The position numbers and the translations under genes are program-made. Shown piece after piece: positions 49,401 to 61,600 of a stretch of 64,000 nt of DNA. The stretch comes from Montifringilla adamsi (Eukaryota > Chordata > Aves > Passeriformes > Passeridae): contig JAGGNK010010226.1 of assembly GCA_017590115.1 (NCBI GenBank), positions 5,801,732 through 5,865,731 on the forward strand, in the 5' to 3' direction. Within the stretch, counting starts at the first letter, position 1. Each line of letters opens with the position of its first letter. The notes beneath the pieces are model-generated. The model did not search any database and had not been told where the DNA came from. It saw only the letters and a program-made list of their open reading frames with translations.

Positions 49401-52400
49401 GGCTCCTCTGACAAGGATACTGGATAGATACCTGAAGGGTAGCTGGGTGATACAGTGGTTTTGACTGGTATTATGCTTTTTTGAGACCAAAACCTGCTCA
49501 GGCAAGATCTGAAGCCTGATGAAGCTTGTAAAAACCCTCAGAGGGTTTTGGGAAATAGGTAGATTTATGGAGTTGAATCAAGGTTATTAATGGAGCACTT
49601 GATGATCTTTCTGGTGATTATCTCTTACAGCTTAAACAGAGAGGCTGTTAGAATACCCTGTGAGGTATTGAGGTTCCCTTGTTCTCACTGGAGGAGCATT
49701 CCTCAGGAGAGCTACCAGTGCAAGTACAGTCAAAACATGGCAGCAGAGTTTGCCAGCAGATTGACGTTGTTTCATTTCAAACAACAGAAAGTTAGCATTT
49801 AGTTAGGCAGGAAAAAATACAAAGACTGAGGCATGTAACATGTAAGTGCAAGTGAGTTTGCTTGCACAGATTCACTGCTGCTTACATGAGAAAACACAGC
49901 ATTGAACATCTCATACCCATCACAGACTAACAGAGGATACAGCTTTGCATCACCTAATTCCTAAATCAACCCTTTAACTTTCCTCTGACTGAGACTATTT
50001 CTCTGTGGAAGTCCTGGTTTCAATATTCTCAGAAATGAATTCTCTATCAGAGAAAAGTTATTACTACAATCAGAGGCTAAACTAAAAGCAGTAACATCTT
50101 GTGTAAGCATGTGTAGGGCCAAATAATTTTAATTTTGGCAGAAAAAAAAAAATGGCACACTAACTACCACTTTTAATGTTGGCTCTGCTTTACCATACCC
50201 ATACGGCACATGTGAGAACACGTGTGAGTCCAAAAGAACAGGAGGAAAAGAAAACCTAAATCCAAGCAAGTTTCACCCAGTTTGTGCTTCAAACTTCCTG
50301 CAGATCTGGATGCAGAACTGCAGTTTTACTTGCATGACTGATTTAACAGTATGTGAGGACAAACTCATGCTATCCATGATTCTGGATTTTATCTTATAAG
50401 GCGAGCTATTTGTGCTCAGAGAATAATCACAGGGGCCAGTCAGAAAGGCTGCTCTGGATGTTAAGGGAAGGCCCCTACTCTGGAAAAGGACCCATTCATA
50501 GCAACTCTTCAGTTTGTGCTTATTTCCCACTAAAGTCAACAGGCTGAAGAGCAGATCCCATCGCAAAGGAGATTTGAGCACGAGGCTTCACCCAGAAGTG
50601 ATTCCCGGGGCATTAACACAGGCACAAAAGTGGGCATGCTCAGAAGTATTTTGAGGTAAAGAGGAAAATAGGTGATACCAAGATCTTGGGCCCTACACAT
50701 CTGGACCACTGCAGTGTCATGAAGGGCTGTGGAGAGAGTTCAGCTCCCCATCTGAACGTTAATTTTGAAGCACACAAGGAAGTTACACATAGGAGTAACT
50801 CTCTGTGCAGAGTGTGAAGAAAGTGGTCTGCTTTCCACCTGGCCTGATTTGTCATGTCCTTCAAGTATCCTGAAAAGAGAGACCTGCAAGGAGGTGCAGA
50901 GAGGATTAATTACATATCAACTGGATAAAAACCCAAACCAGATTACAACAACCATCTTTCTTCCAGCTGATGACTGAAAGAACCAGCTTGTTTTGGGCTC
51001 TGGGTTTTGGTTCTGATTTGTTTTTTTTATTTGAATATGTCATCCTCAAGGTTTTGGTACCACACACAAGAACTTCCAGCCCTTTCATTTTATGGCAAAT
51101 ATCACTTCAGTCCAAGAAAAATGTGATATCTGCTGAATTCACTGTCTCTACTCCATCCCTGTCACAATTTGATGCAATTTTTATGTTAAAAGTAATGCAA
51201 GGCCACATTTAATACAGAATCTATGTTTTTTCCAGGAGAATTGTTTAAATCAGAGAATGTTAGTGTGATTTTCCTTTTCTCTTAAAGGCAGAAGAGAATG
51301 AAGGAAGAATATGGAAATTATAGTTTTTTCCATGAATAGTTTTCATGGAAATATTCTATCGGCTACAGGCTGTGGTTTGCAAAGCAATTTTTCTTTTAAA
51401 CCATCTAATAAAAAGAGGGGGGTACTCCTCTTAGCAGAATTAAAGAACCCCAAATAACTTTTTTTCCTGATCAGCAGCATTCAGAAGTCACTCAGATTAA
51501 GTGCTCTATAAAGCTGTTACAGTACTGCAGGCCAGATTAAAGGGAATTTTCCAAGTCCTAGTTCTCCTTAGATCTAAATCTGCCTTTAGATGACCTTCCT
51601 GATTTAATCCAGATCATGAGCGTGCTCAACACTCTTTTCTATATATTTGGTAGAAGCCAGTGAAATGGAATGCAGTATTAGAGCTGCCCTTATTTGTAAT
51701 TTGTCTGGGAGGTGTTCCTATAGATGATAAGCACAGCTCTCCCTTTTTTTTTTTTTTTTTTTTTTCTGTTATGCTTTTATGAAAGGCTCATCTAACTTAC
51801 TGATATCCTGAATAGGTGTTCCATTATAAAGGACATGGTGTTTTTGCTATTGTAATATTGTGGATGCTTTTTCTGCAAAAGGTATTAAGTTTTTGAACTT
51901 AAAACTACTAGGAGGGGAAAAACGAGAAAACTCAAAGAATCAAAAATAAAGAGAAACAGCTCTTTCTCTGGAATATTTTTCTCTTTTTTTACTAGAATCA
52001 TTCTATGTTTAGATGCTATTGGTCCAAACACAGTCTTTATTTCTAGACCTTACATCACTTTAAGTGCCTTGTCCTCTATATCTGAGTCAAATAAGCAAGA
52101 CTCAGAGAAATACAATATTTAGACATGACAAAATGTACTGTTATGCTACTGTACTGTTTCCATGCAGAGTTTTTCTTCCAGAACCTAGATCTTGTACGTT
52201 GAAAGTTCCTCAGAAAAAAAATGTTTCTTTAATCCCTTAATTAATCCCTTAATTCAGCCTTGTGGCAACAAAGTGAGGGTTTCAAAAGGCATGGAAGAAA
52301 CAGGACTTCTTAAAAAAGCATGGATTAAATAAAAGGAGAATCCTGCATGTGATGCCCTTAAATTTCTGTCTTTTAGAAACACACTGTTTACAGATTAGTT

Positions 52401-54219
52401 ACTGGTATTATTGTTTTTCCCACAACCTGACATTACAGAATTAAGCTTTACCAAAGGAAGACCAATGATGCTCCACAATGATCCACACAACCCACAGATC
52501 CACAAGAAGGTGCTGAAAAGTTTTGTACCAAGTACAACCCAAATTAGAAATGGCCATGGCAACAAAGAGAAGGAGAGGCAGAGAAATTAAATGCTTAATG
52601 CTCACTAATGCACTCAAACATATGATCATAGCTATTTTTCCCAGACTGCACACCATTTTCTGTCATTATAATAATTACAATATTGAATGTCTTTCTGTTG
52701 GACTGAGGGAATGCCTCTGTTTAAGCTTCTGTTTAAATGATTGCTGGAAGAGCAGTTCTCAGCCAGCAGACCACAGCACTAAAGCTGAGCACTGCATTTG
52801 AACTCTGTTAGGAACTATGTGAGCAAGAGTTTTTAATACACATTTTAGACTGAGTAATTTTCAGAAAAGCAGTCCATGACCTTGTTGACTGTGAAAGGAA
52901 AATTTTCCTGTGAAGACAAATTTTGCAACCAGAGGATTGCAGCACCTTATTAATTCTGAGTGCCCAGGATCCCCTGAGTATGGCTTATAGGAAAAGATTG
53001 AAGGTATACCTTGGGAAACCCAAGGAAAGAGATATTTCTAATACAATTTGCTATATTGTGTTCAGCTCAGATATGAAATATATCCATGACAGACAGATGA
53101 CCAAATATAAGAATTAATGTCACAACCCACAATGATATATATATTTCCACTTACATCCAATGCTAAATTGGAATAAGGGTATAGCTTCAACCCATTGTTC
53201 ATAAAGAAGAATAAGGTGCACATCATACAAGAGAAAAACAAGTGTATTACTGATGGCAGGAGTTCTCTGACCCAACCTTCAGATTTGAACATCCAGCCTA
53301 CTTTGACACTATAAACACACTTGGAGAAGGCAGCAGCTGTGTCTAAATAACTGCAATTTGCTGCAACACTGGAAGATAGAAAATAGGAAAAGCTCTTCAG
53401 AAAACATCCCTAGTATTATGTCATTAAAATGTTTTTCAGTTAGTGATTCAAGAAATTAAGGCTCTAAAAAGACGGCTGTGGTGGAGGACCAGAGAACCTA
53501 AGTCTATTGCTGACTTCTGGTTCCAGGAAGGAACCAGAAAATATACACTTGTTTTCTCTCTCTCCTTTCAACTTGCAATTTGCTTCCCAGCTGAAGAATC
53601 ATCTTCTTTCTCAGCAGATCTATTACCTTGTCCCAGTGTCTGTCCTTATTCTTTGCCTCCTTACATACCTGTTCCATTCTTTTTTCATCTTCAGCTTGTA
53701 TCCACTAATGACTGTGCAACGCACCAAAGGCTGAGTTCACTGAGTGGGTTTGGTCCAAAGTGAGGGATGGAGTGAGTCCTTTCACTAAGAGTGCTCAAGG
53801 CAGAGCCAAGATGTCCTTTCTGAACTTTCTATACTCAGTAAAATAATGCAGGTAGTCACACTTTTTCAACCAACGCACTTTTCTGTAAAAGAAGGGAAAG
53901 GCTTCTCCTGAAATGGATCCTTTTGGAGACATGTTTTGTTCCGGTTTTTCTCTTTTGTATATAGGTAAAGGAGGCCAAAATATTTCAACTGGGCTCCTAA
54001 AATACAGGATTTTATGGAAACATTTTAAATAATTAGAAAATAAATCTGGACTTCTCAGTGCTCAGCTGCTCTAGCTGAACCTTTCTGTTGATATTGGCAA
54101 ACAAAGAATTTCTGAAGATTTTCTTTTGCATTTTCTTACAATTTTTCTAATCAACCCAGTTCTAAGAGCTAGGCCTTTGGGCTGAGGAATCAAGGAACCT
54201 TCTGGAGACAGTGAGCCCA
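46431..54219. other. Non-coding stretch, no gene seen
   Basis: About 7.8 kb of unique AT-rich sequence. Paired TAATTA homeodomain sites at 49,257-49,262 and 49,271-49,276 sit in a repeat-free segment (49,020-49,330). Open frames at 48,133-48,501 (minus) and 53,443-53,763 (plus) are about 105-120 codons long and unrecognised. Confidence 0.5.
51744..51765 (+). repeat. T22 homopolymer
   Basis: Twenty-two consecutive T residues after GCTCTCCC, preceding CTGTTATG. Confidence 0.9.
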
Positions 54220-54422
54220 AAAAGGCCGAATTGTCTCAGAGGCTGGCCAGAGATCTTTGCATTCCCATAGATTCCTCCTGGCCTCAGCTTGCTGCTCCTC
54301 CAAAGCCAGCTCTTACCAGTTCTGCTTCAGAGCAAGCATACAGACAGCGTATCAAAAGAAGCTTTCAGCAGCCTGCTCTTAAGCTTGGTTTCCACATAGA
54401 TGGGCAGAAGACATTTGGCTCT

Positions 54423-54860
54423 TTATTTTACACAACCAAGGGACTCGGGCCGCATTGTCTTGAAGAACCGCTTCAAGTACCGAGAGTTGTTGAAATTATC
54501 CGAGGCTTTCTGGTTGCTGAAATATTCCCTCCCATATGCTGAGTGTCCACTTTGAAAACCTTGCTCATTCTTTCCTGCATCTGGCATAGATTTCCAGGGG
54601 GGTGGGGCGGGCTCTGCGGTCGGCATGAGACGAGCCCGGCTTCGCAGCTGCTCTTTCCTTCCTCTGACAATGCAAAAAATATCTTCAAGGAGGGAATCCC
54701 ATTTAACATGCAAGTGGTGATACCAAAGACGCTTCAGCTTCTCATCCTCTCTGTGACAGGGTCCTGAAGCAAACAGTGCAGCTGATATTAACCCATAAGC
54801 TGCCCTCCTCCAGTCTGCATTCTTAACTTCTGCCATGACTGAGCTCAGCGTAAACACCAT
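54423..54860 (-). CDS. Candidate coding exon or small gene, 145 codons, product unknown
   Basis: ATG-initiated minus-strand frame from 54,860 to a TAA at 54,423-54,425. The stop sits inside AAAATAAAG, so a polyadenylation signal overlaps the end of the frame. The predicted protein is basic and hydrophilic apart from a short Ala/Leu-rich stretch near residues 20-32. It has a Pro-rich patch near residues 84-90 and a C-terminal segment rich in Asn, Phe and Lys/Arg (R-Y-L-K-R-F-F-K-T-M). Two internal acceptor-like sites, TTTGCTTCAG and TTTGCATTGTCAG, mean the true exon could begin part-way in. CpGs are unusually dense at 54,440-54,735. An overlapping plus-strand frame (about 54,186-54,542) is also open. 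I do not recognise either protein. Confidence 0.25.
   Translation of the reverse strand: MVFTLSSVMAEVKNADWRRAAYGLISAALFASGPCHREDEKLKRLWYHHLHVKWDSLLEDIFCIVRGRKEQLRSRARLMPTAEPAPPPWKSMPDAGKNEQGFQSGHSAYGREYFSNQKASDNFNNSRYLKRFFKTMRPESLGCVK
54604..54611 (+). promoter_or_regulatory. GC box within a CpG-dense patch
   Basis: GGGGCGGG is a consensus SP1/KLF site. It lies in a run of G-tracts (54,595-54,611) and is followed by GCGGTCGGCATGAGACGAGC, the most CpG-dense 20 bp of the window. It could mark a small promoter or simply GC-rich coding sequence. No TATA box is evident. Confidence 0.3.
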
Positions 54861-55549
54861 AAAATTAAAATATAGTTTAGTAGTTCATAGTGAACAATTC
54901 TCTTTGGTGAGCTTCATCCCCTTTCAGATTTTTTTTTTTCCAGACAGTTTTGATTTTTACACGTCCATTTACATTCAGTTGATATGTGCCAAGTAGAATT
55001 CCAGTCACAGACTATTTTTCCCTACTTTTAATAGTATTTCTGCATCCTGGCAAAACTGGCTCCATAGAATGTTTTGCAGTAGGGTAAAGAAATCATACAA
55101 GGGTCACGGTATTGTCCATACATGTAATGGAAACACTGAATGTTATGATCTAAACAGAAGGGACAGAGGCACCAACAGATGTTAAAGTTTATTCAGAGTC
55201 TCTTAGAGAGCTTATGTAGCCAAAACTTAAACCCAACTTGAGGACACTTAGGTGTAGCAGACCTCAGCCTTGTTATGTTCTGTATGGAAAGGGATTTGCT
55301 TATTTAATTAGAATATAAACAAGAAGATGATTGCATTTAGGTGCAGGTGGGCAAGAATTTTTAGGAACCACAGCCATATTGTGCCCAAAGAGGGATTTTT
55401 TTATTTTCCTATACCCTGCCCTAGCTCTTCAACAGAAACATTATTGTGTGATAACAAATCACCACTCTTTAGGGCATCTGTGGAAACTGCTGGTGTGGGG
55501 TCTCTCTTTGAAGGCAGAGATGTAGCCAAGGATCAATAACATGGTTTAC
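54861..55549. other. Non-coding stretch, no gene seen
   Basis: Unique AT-rich DNA between the CpG-dense patch and the SINE. Two overlapping plus-strand frames at 55,327-55,539 are about 65-70 codons and unconvincing. Confidence 0.55.
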
Positions 55550-55561
55550 CAGGACCCTCTG

Positions 55562-55688
55562 TGTATCAGAGTTGGAAGGGACCCTCAAGGATCATCAAGT
55601 CCAACTCACAAGTGAGTAGCCCATACAGGGATTGAACCCCCAATGCTGGTGCTATTGACACCATGCTCTAACCAGCTAAGCCCACCTC
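55562..55688 (-). mobile_element. tRNA-derived SINE with CR1 tail (TguSINE1-like)
   Basis: Read on the minus strand, the element starts GGGCTTAGCTGGTTAGAGC, a tRNA A-box region, then GGTGTCAATAGCACC like a tRNA-Ile anticodon arm. GGTTCAATCCC follows, a perfect B box (plus-strand 55,628-55,638), then GTATGGGCTA like an acceptor stem. It continues GAGTTGGACTTGATGATCC and GGGTCCCTTCCAACTC, the CR1 3' end that lets CR1 machinery mobilise it in trans. This order matches the zebra finch SINE TguSINE1. CAGGACC occurs on both flanks (55,550-55,556 and 55,688-55,694) and could be a 7-bp target duplication. Confidence 0.9.
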
Positions 55689-55694
55689 AGGACC

Positions 55695-58600
55695 ACATAA
55701 TCACCTCCCAGAGCAGGGTACAGACAACTCATTTTTGATCCTCCTAAAAATTTCAGTGAGATGCTGCTGACCTTACCCAAAATATGCTAATGGGATGAAA
55801 AACAGAAAATTAGATGTATTCCATATATAGGCTAAGAGATAGCAATGCAGTTTCTCCAGTCCATGCAGAGTGAGGATTATCCTGAGCTTAAAGGAGAAAA
55901 CTGATGGAATGGGTCAGGCTTAGCTGGGGGGTGTGGACTTTGCTCAGCCAAACTTAAACTAGATCTGTCTGTCAAGATTAGACCCACAGCCAGGACATTT
56001 CTCTGGGCATGTCAACACAGCCACAGAGCAGCAGCTGATCTGGGCATTTCAGGAAGGGTCTTAGGGCACACTCAGGGAGAAGCAGTGAGCACTAGGGCTA
56101 AGGGGGGGAAGTAGGGACTGCAGAGCAGTATCCTTGGCTCCTATTTCACCCAATTTCTTCCCAGTCCATTCCTCTGCACAGCCCTGGGCAGTGGGGAAAG
56201 CATCAGCACCATCAGGCAGGTCTGACATCTGTCCCAGGACTCAGCAGGGAGCAGTAGAGGTTTTCCTTCCTCGTGCTCCCACAGCCCAGCTGGGCCCAGC
56301 TGGCCCTGCACGCTCACAGGACTGGGAAAACAGATGAATTACAGTCACTTAGACTACCTGAATTAAGCACTGAGGGTCTAAGTGCTTTAGAAGAGTTTTG
56401 CCTTTAGAATAGTTTTCTCTGCCTGTTATTTCTCAGCAAGAACATTTTTGATCCAACTGCTAGTCCAGCTTATTTTCCATGGGGCTATAATTTTCAGTGC
56501 CTTTCTACCAGTGCTTGTTATCTACTTAGATAGGAATGCCTGTTCATCTTTTCCAAGCAATGTAAAAACTATACAAGCAAGTGTATTTTAGTCCAAATGC
56601 AAAAAGCTGGTTCAAAAGATGCATAAATCTTAAGGTACCCCTATGCACCGAGCAGTCAGCCTTCATTACATCTATTGGTTTTGTGTTATTTGCACCTGAA
56701 ATTAAGCCAGGAGAAGTGTTACCATGGTTGACCAATTTTTAAGTGAGGAGAGACCATTTCAAGGAAAGAAAACTTATTTAAAAAAAATCTTAATATAGCA
56801 ATGATTGAATGCATTCAGTGCAAGGAATTACTATCTGCCTGTGAATTGCTCAGCCTGGAGGGATCTCAATGAGCCCTGGGTGACTGAAGATAAATGTATT
56901 AATTTCTCTGTTTTCTTCTACTGGAAATATTATTTGTGAATAATTTCTGCAGAGGTTTTCCCTCCTTGGCCCTTCCCAAGCTGTTTATCCTTAGTTATAT
57001 GGAACCTACCTCCTGCTATTGTGAATCTGGAGAAGTTTGATTTAACATCTCCTAATTACTGTATGTGGGTTCCTTACATCTAAACAAAATTAAAATGCTA
57101 TTCTCAGTGACAGAGTGGTCAGCTCTAGTTCAATAGCAGAGTTTAACACATAAGAACACACAGCTGAAGCAAAAATGAATCTTCACAGAGTGAAATAAAT
57201 GCATTAAGAAGATTAAAGATGGCTGAGTGCTTGTGGATTTGGTTTGGGTTTTGTTTTGGTTTGTTTGTTGGGGTTTTTTTGATGGTGATTGTTTATTTGG
57301 TTGGGGTTTTTCTAAGATGTTCAGGTATTGAAATCAAGAGTGAAAAACATATTCCTCCCTTTTACGCTCTTCTTCCTAACAAAAGTCAGACCATTTCAAG
57401 GGGGAGAAGAAGTAGTAAACAAAGAATATTTCTTGCTGATGGGTCAGCCACAGTTTCATGTAGGCTGAAAAGTAGATTGTAATCCTGTGAAACAGCAGCA
57501 TACTTTTGTTCCTCCCTCCCTGCCCCCATCCTGAAAACACACATGGCTTGACAAAATGCCACTAGAACGTGCTTGAAAACAGTGATCTCATTGTGAAGGC
57601 TGAAAACTCAGGGCTCAGTATAGCTGGATGATTGAGAAGCACAACATGCTCAACAGATGTAAAAACTGTATAATTCATGACTTTCTCAAGTGGGGAATGA
57701 GCTTCCACAGCCAGTTACTAAACCACTGCAAGAGGTGTAAAATATCCAGCGATTTCCTACGCGAGTGCACCAACTATTTCAGATATGCACATACTACTTG
57801 TGAGTTTTGGCCAGTGGTCACTGGGGTTATTTCTCTCTGCTCTGTTCCATGCTTGTTTTGGGGTATTCTAATAAGAGAGGAGAGACTCAGCATTTTATCC
57901 TTCATTTTCCTATTAAATGGCAGGAAGGTGGGGGGGAAGGGAACAAGCAAACAAACTCCAAGAAACTTAAGTCCAGAGAAAACTTAAAAGGAGATTACAA
58001 ACCTCGGACTTCCCACTTGTCTTAGTGAGCTGGCAGGAAAGCCAGTTTAATCCAACTGGGTTTGTTGCTCCCTTGGGTCTGCAATCCTGCACAGACCTCC
58101 CTGGCAGGCTCTGCAATTTTGGAAAGTTAACTGAGGCTCGCACGATCCCTTTTCATTTTTTTTTCCAAAGAGTTTCCATCCCTTGCTTTCTTCTGAACCT
58201 CAGAACCCAAAGCAACTCATTTTTGAAACTTATTTTTTTTTAAATTTCCATATTTTCTTCCTTTAAGCAGCTCTCTCTGCTACTGCACATAGTTTCTGCA
58301 GGGCCTCACAGGGGAAGGCTGCTGAAATTTCTTGCTTCCAGATCCAGCAGGCAGCTGGAAGACATTTTACCTTTCCATGCTACAGGTTAGAACCATGTCA
58401 AGGCTGCTCTGAATCGTGCCCAGAGAACTTCTTGCTCACTAAGGACTGTCATTCCCATCCTGGCTGCACTTTCTCCACCTCCAGACATATTCCCCCAAAT
58501 AAGAACAGCCACCCCCACCTTTCTAAAACTACTTTGTCTCAATGCTCTTAATAGAGCTATGTGCCAGAAAAATAAAGAAAAAAATAATTTGTGCATTAGT

Positions 58601-61600
58601 ACAATCCTGGGTGCCAGATTGCCAGCATCTGGTCAGAAAAGAGGGAATTAGCCTGGGAAACAGGAGAAGAAAAAAATATCAATCTTTGCCCACCAGCTGT
58701 GCCCCAATATATATAAGTTTTGAAAGAGGATCTCTTCACAAGAAGAACATGAATGAGACAGAATTATGGCACGTCCAGTCCACCACCTCCCAGAGTTTTG
58801 AAGAAGTCTTCCCAAATCAATATTTCTCTTCAGTTTAGACTGCAAAGAGCCTTCTAGGCAGCTCCCCAGCCTACACAGCTGTTGGCAGGTAGAAGATGAT
58901 GGAGATAAGAGTAGAAGAGTGAATACTCCTTTTGGGAATATGCAGCCTCTGAAAGCAGAGGCTGATTTAGAGATTTCATTTGGCACCTGACAGAGGTTAT
59001 TGTGATGCTCCCAATGGCTGTCCCCCTTTTTCACTGCTGACATGCAGTAGCTATTTGGGACAGTATTTTCATACAAAACCTCACAAACTTGTGGCTTCCC
59101 CTCCCTCTTTACTGTTTTGGGCAAAAATTTCTCATACTCACTGAATGCCCAAAGTGCTTTATTATTTCTGACCACATCTGAACACGTCCACATGTAAAAA
59201 AAATCATAGGTAGTCCAGCTGTTACATATGGTTAAATTCTTTGAGATGGAATAAATCATCTTCCCTTCTCTCCTCTCTCTCTTTTTCTAAGGTTTCAGAT
59301 TTGGCAGGTACCTACTACTGAATGCTGAACTCTTGCCTTGTCCCAGTCAAAGAATTTTCATTTCATATAACACGGGGATAGCATATCAGGTGTAGTGAAA
59401 TTTAACTATGCAATTAGTTTTCCTTTTTCCACTCGGACCTCATGGAAACAGAGCAAGGTGCTTGACTCCAAGGAGGTGCTGAATCACAATAGACAAACAG
59501 TCTCACTGGCTGGAAAACGCAAAGCTTTCTATCCCTGTCCAGGAGAATGAGGGGCTCCCCCTCTCCAAATAATCTTCCCGCTGCAATTAAAAACACCTTT
59601 GCCTTTCTCATTTTGATCTCCTTACTCCAATTTAAGAAACAGTCACACAAATTCATGCACAGAACAAACTACCAAAAAAAAAACCCCAAAAAATCAGTGC
59701 AGATCCTTATCTTTAAGTCAATATTACAGAACTGTAAATATTGACAACCTCCCTGCCAATTTTGCAGGCATGAACACGCCACATTACTGTAGGTGATAGT
59801 TTGGTGAGGCTGAAGTAGCAGGTAAAATGGTTGCAGAGCTTTGACTTTCCTGCAGATTTCACATGTTAAGCTGCCTAATTTATCATTTGGAGACATTGCC
59901 AAAAACTAAATACACATTTTATCCCAAGTTGGCATTAGTATTTTAGATAATAAAGAAAAAGGAAATTTAAAATATTTCTTTTTCATAAGATTCCTGCCTG
60001 AATTCAGCATGTCAATCCATATTCTCCACGCCTAATTCTTGTATTCCATGACCAGGGACACTCAAACTGCCAATTTTAACAAAGATTCTCAACTTTGTCA
60101 GAAAAACAACTCAATGACCTACATCCTAAAACCTCTGATCTTTATAAACACATTTTTATTGTCACAAGTGACATGAAATACTAAGACTGCAAGATGCTAT
60201 TACTTAGTGATAATTGTATGAGAAAATTTGTACTATGCAGACATTGCTGTCCAAAATCATAAAAACCCTTTGTGATTTTCCTGGTTCAGAAAGGACAAGA
60301 AACCCAGAAAGACAAGAATTTAAAGCACAACTTCATTTAGCTGACAATCAAAGTGTATTTTTGCTGTGCCTTATTACTGAATAGTGACAACACATGCACT
60401 AATATGTGCCAAGTCCACTGCTGAGGAAGTCATTGTGATTTTTTTTTTTCATTTCAGTGCTTCTACAGTTGAGATGGCTTACACAGCCCAATCACAGCTG
60501 ATCCACCTCAAAGAGGTTTGCTTGAAGTGTAAGACACACTAGGGAGATGTTTATTTTCATCCTTAGGTTCACTGTGGGAAATCCCTTGAGTTGCAGTTTG
60601 GGCAAAACCCAACTGCTCTGATGCCAGTGGGGATTGTCCACTCCATTTTGGGCAATGCCATTGACTTCAGTGGAGCCAAACACAATTTGTGATTATTTCA
60701 TTAAAGCAAAGACACACAAAGTTAGCCCTTCCCTGCACGTGCAGAATTAAGAAAACAACCATTGCCTTAATTTGCTTATCATCTGTGTGATCTCTTGAGT
60801 TTGTCTCAAGAACAGGGTATATCTCTTTAATTAAGTAAAAAAAAATCATGATTATTGTGCATTTTTGTTCATGTTTCCCCTCTCCAGAAGAGTTGCAGTT
60901 AAAAATGAGAAGATAGATCATCCATCTCCATGGAAACCAGGAGGAAAAGCCAGTGCTGAAGGATATATTTCACATGGATTGAATCAGGTAGCTCATGCTG
61001 GTGTTGGTGCTTCACCCTGAAGCTGTTGCATTTTCTGGCTGTATTACCTGGGCACTGGCTCTCCCCTGTGACAACAGCAAGAGTTAAACCTCCCAGTACA
61101 GATGCTTCAAGTCAATCTGGAGGACTCTCTTCTCTCCCAGAGGCAGGGATGACACAGGAAGGAATTCTAGGGGACAAAATCGTACTCTGAAGGTGTGATT
61201 TGACTGTTTTGCTGTGGTCTGAAGTTTGGCAGCCTGTGAAATTATCTTGGAGTTACTGCTACAGTCCAAACAGGCAGGACTACCAATGTTATTGGGGTCC
61301 CTGCTGCAGAGAGGACAATGGTAGGGGTGATGTTTCCATCCAGGGTCACTCATCCCCTCCCCAGTCATCTCAGGTCCTCACGAAAATCCATTCACTTTCA
61401 AGGGACCCTGCCAAACAACTTTACCTGCTAAAACTCTTAGTAAGAGGAAAACTGCGGGGAAAACAAGGTAAATCATAAAAATACTAGAAGAGATTTGTCT
61501 TCTTGCCTGTTACTTATGTTTGGGAATCTGGCATAATCTGAAAGGCCTTGCCATTATTTATATTTGTCCTGTATTTATAATCATTTGTATAAGTATCTGG

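Noticed and set aside
53443..53763. 106-codon frame after a TTTTTCAG acceptor-like site
   Set aside because: The acceptor has a weak pyrimidine tract, the frame begins with a non-ATG codon and the translation is unrecognised.
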